A DNA stretch of 55,910 nucleotides from Candidatus Sulfuritelmatomonas gaucii (GTDB lineage Bacteria > Acidobacteriota > Terriglobia > Terriglobales > Acidobacteriaceae). Shown here in pieces: positions 54,618-55,910 of the stretch. The position numbers and the translations under genes are program-made. Position 1 is the first letter of the stretch. Every line of letters begins with the position of its first letter. The DNA lies in NCBI GenBank assembly GCA_900290245.1, contig OKRB01000086.1, positions 1 to 55,910 on the forward strand, given 5' to 3'. The notes below the pieces were generated by a model. That model ran no database searches, was not told where the DNA came from, and saw nothing but the letters and a program-made list of their open reading frames with translations.

Positions 54618-55787
54618 ATGAGTTTGGAAAAACAAGAATCCGGAGCGAAATTACCCGCAGGAATTGCCGTTTGCGGCGGCGCGGAAAGCGAACTGGCAAG
54701 CCGGGTGCACTCACAGCCTCCGCACGCCTATCGCACGCCGTTTGCTCGTGACACTGCGCGCGTTCTGCATGCTCGCGCCTTTCGCCGCCTGGCCGGCAAG
54801 ACGCAGGTCTTCACACGCCTGCCTGCGGAGGGGCTTTCCGACCACTTTCGCAGCCGTCTCACACATACCCTCGAAGTAACCCAGATCTCGCGCACGGTTG
54901 CAGCGGCCCTGGGCCTGAATGCGGAACTTGCCGAAGCACTGGCCCTCTCGCACGATATCGGGCATCCGCCCTTTGGCCACGCTGGCGAGAAGGCTCTGGA
55001 CCGCGCGCTCCGCACGCACGACCTCAGCTTTGACCATAACCTTCACGCGCTGCGCATCGTCACGTGGTTTGAGGAGCGTTATCCCGGGTTTCGCGGGCTG
55101 AATCTCACCCTCGCCGTTCGCGAAGGAATTGTGAAGCACTCGCGCGACTATAGCTTTGCGGATCATCCAGAGCTCGCGGAGTATTTTCTTGACGAGTTTC
55201 CGCCGCTGGAAGCGCAGTTGATCGACCTGGCCGATGAAATCGCTTACCTGACCGCCGATCTTGATGACGGGCTCGATTCAGGAATCCTGGCGCTCGATCA
55301 GGCGCGCGAAGCGTCACCGCTTTTTCGCCAGTTGCACGATGTCGCGCTGGCCAGGTATCCCAAAGCGGCGGGCAAGCTGGTGGTGTACGAGACCCTGCGG
55401 CGAGTTCTGAACGCTTTTGTCTCGGACATGATTGGCGAAGTGCACGCGCGCGTGAATGCCATCGGTGCGACAACGCTCACGGAGGTCAGGCGTGCTCCAC
55501 AAAGACTGGCCGCACTGAGCACGCCGATGGAGGGCGAGCGTCTCGCGATCAAGAAATTCCTCTATGCGAGCCTTTACAACTCGCCCGGGCAGGAACACGA
55601 GCACGAGCGCGCAGAAGAGGTGGTCGCGCAGCTATTTGCGATCCTGATGGCCGATCCAGGCTTGATGCCGGAAGATCACCAGGCGCAGATTCCAACCGAG
55701 GGGTTGGCGCGCACGGTGGCCGACTACATTGCCGGCATGACAGACCGCTACATTGTGCAGTTGTGGGAGCGGTGCGGAGGCCGCTGA
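54618..55787 (+). CDS. dgt: Deoxyguanosinetriphosphate triphosphohydrolase-like protein
   Basis: A 389-residue HD-domain protein of the dGTPase family. YRTPFARDTARVLHARAFRR, KTQVF, SRLTHTLEVTQISRTVAAAL with the first His, ALSHDIGHPPFGHAGEKALD with the HD pair and GxPPFGH, and LIDLADEIAYLTADLDDGLD are all present. It would split deoxynucleoside triphosphates to nucleoside and triphosphate. The shorter bacterial type has lost no catalytic residue I can see. It is divergent from the binding lipoprotein; the next gene is convergent, one base beyond the stop. Confidence 0.88.
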   Translation: MSLEKQESGAKLPAGIAVCGGAESELASRVHSQPPHAYRTPFARDTARVLHARAFRRLAGKTQVFTRLPAEGLSDHFRSRLTHTLEVTQISRTVAAALGLNAELAEALALSHDIGHPPFGHAGEKALDRALRTHDLSFDHNLHALRIVTWFEERYPGFRGLNLTLAVREGIVKHSRDYSFADHPELAEYFLDEFPPLEAQLIDLADEIAYLTADLDDGLDSGILALDQAREASPLFRQLHDVALARYPKAAGKLVVYETLRRVLNAFVSDMIGEVHARVNAIGATTLTEVRRAPQRLAALSTPMEGERLAIKKFLYASLYNSPGQEHEHERAEEVVAQLFAILMADPGLMPEDHQAQIPTEGLARTVADYIAGMTDRYIVQLWERCGGR

Positions 55788-55788
55788 A

Positions 55789-55910
55789 CTACTGCACGGT
55801 CCCCTTCGGCCGCAGACGCCGCAAATCGAGGGCGCACTGCACGGCGTTTTGCGCGTGCAGGCGCAGATTATCGGCGGCCGCCCACAACCACCAACGCGAG
55901 GTCGAACCGG
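55789..55910 (-). CDS. asd: Probable aspartate-semialdehyde dehydrogenase, C-terminal fragment
   Basis: The last 40 residues of a protein entering from the right edge. The sequence WAAADNLRLHAQNAVQCALD, then LRRLRPKGTV, carries the DNLR and NAV signature at the C-terminus of aspartate-semialdehyde dehydrogenases. That enzyme makes aspartate semialdehyde for lysine, threonine and methionine synthesis. Its stop codon is convergent with dgt, one base apart. The call rests on this short piece only. Confidence 0.5.
   Translation of the reverse strand, partial: GSTSRWWLWAAADNLRLHAQNAVQCALDLRRLRPKGTVQ

Noticed and set aside
1..55910. CRISPR array, toxin-antitoxin pair, restriction system or retron
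   Set aside because: No regularly spaced repeats, no small toxin-antitoxin gene pair, no methyltransferase with nuclease, and no reverse transcriptase were seen; the primase alone is not enough to call a defence system.

Overview
The window looks like a chromosome of an Acidobacteriota (class Terriglobia, Acidobacteriaceae-like). It has three very large Oar-type TonB-dependent receptors with an N-terminal carboxypeptidase-regulatory-like fold, a VWFA-related protein of the acidobacterial type, Tat-exported fucosidases, DUF5522 and HNH families common in that phylum, and short intergenic AGCTA-type repeats. The right part (31.7-55.9 kb) is GC-rich and reads as core genome. The left part (1-31.7 kb) is visibly less GC-rich and reads as a genomic island. 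No database search was possible; all names rest on motifs, lengths and family knowledge.

Island, 1-31,683. At the left edge is a mobility module on the minus strand: the N-terminus of a tyrosine integrase, a small excisionase-like HTH protein, an archaeo-eukaryotic-type primase and a Cys-rich zinc protein with a resolvase-like tail. At the right edge (31,639-31,683) lies the 3' half of a tRNA-Val(GAC) gene, from anticodon loop to CCA, directly abutting island DNA, as expected of an attR junction. Related att-like units recur at about 4.04-4.27 kb, 18.70-18.98 kb and 31.49-31.68 kb, with a weaker trace near 3.76 kb. They cut the island into two cassettes that carry metabolism but no visible integrase. 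Cassette 1 (about 4.3-18.7 kb): an Oar receptor, two tandem GH29 fucosidases, a secreted cupin, a PEP-hydrolase-type TIM barrel, a cupin, a Tm-1-like ATP-binding protein and a ThuA-like protein, all on the minus strand, with a divergent MocR regulator. Cassette 2 (about 19.0-31.5 kb): Oar receptor, SUMF1-like/sialidase fusion, ribokinase and MFS transporter on the minus strand; SDR dehydrogenase, 2-hydroxyacid dehydrogenase, DapA-family aldolase and IclR regulator on the plus strand. Both look like capture-import-catabolism modules for glycans, sugars or sugar acids.

Core, 31,756-55,910. In order: an ECF sigma factor, anti-sigma factor with a TonB-C-like periplasmic domain and a small membrane protein; trmO; a broken HNH nuclease gene; queE and queC; a kdsC-type phosphatase; exbD; DUF5522 and GlsB-like small proteins; a VWFA-related protein and a glycine-rich Oar receptor; an XRE regulator; a Tat-exported aldo/keto reductase; a rhomboid protease; a class C beta-lactamase-like serine hydrolase; purH; a large TPR protein; a small unknown protein; an orphan sugar-binding lipoprotein; a dGTPase; and the C-terminus of a probable aspartate-semialdehyde dehydrogenase.

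Main idea: one integrase/excisionase/primase module next to a tRNA-Val array of at least two catabolic cassettes, each bounded by related att-like repeats carrying a paired CCTG-N8-CCTG motif.
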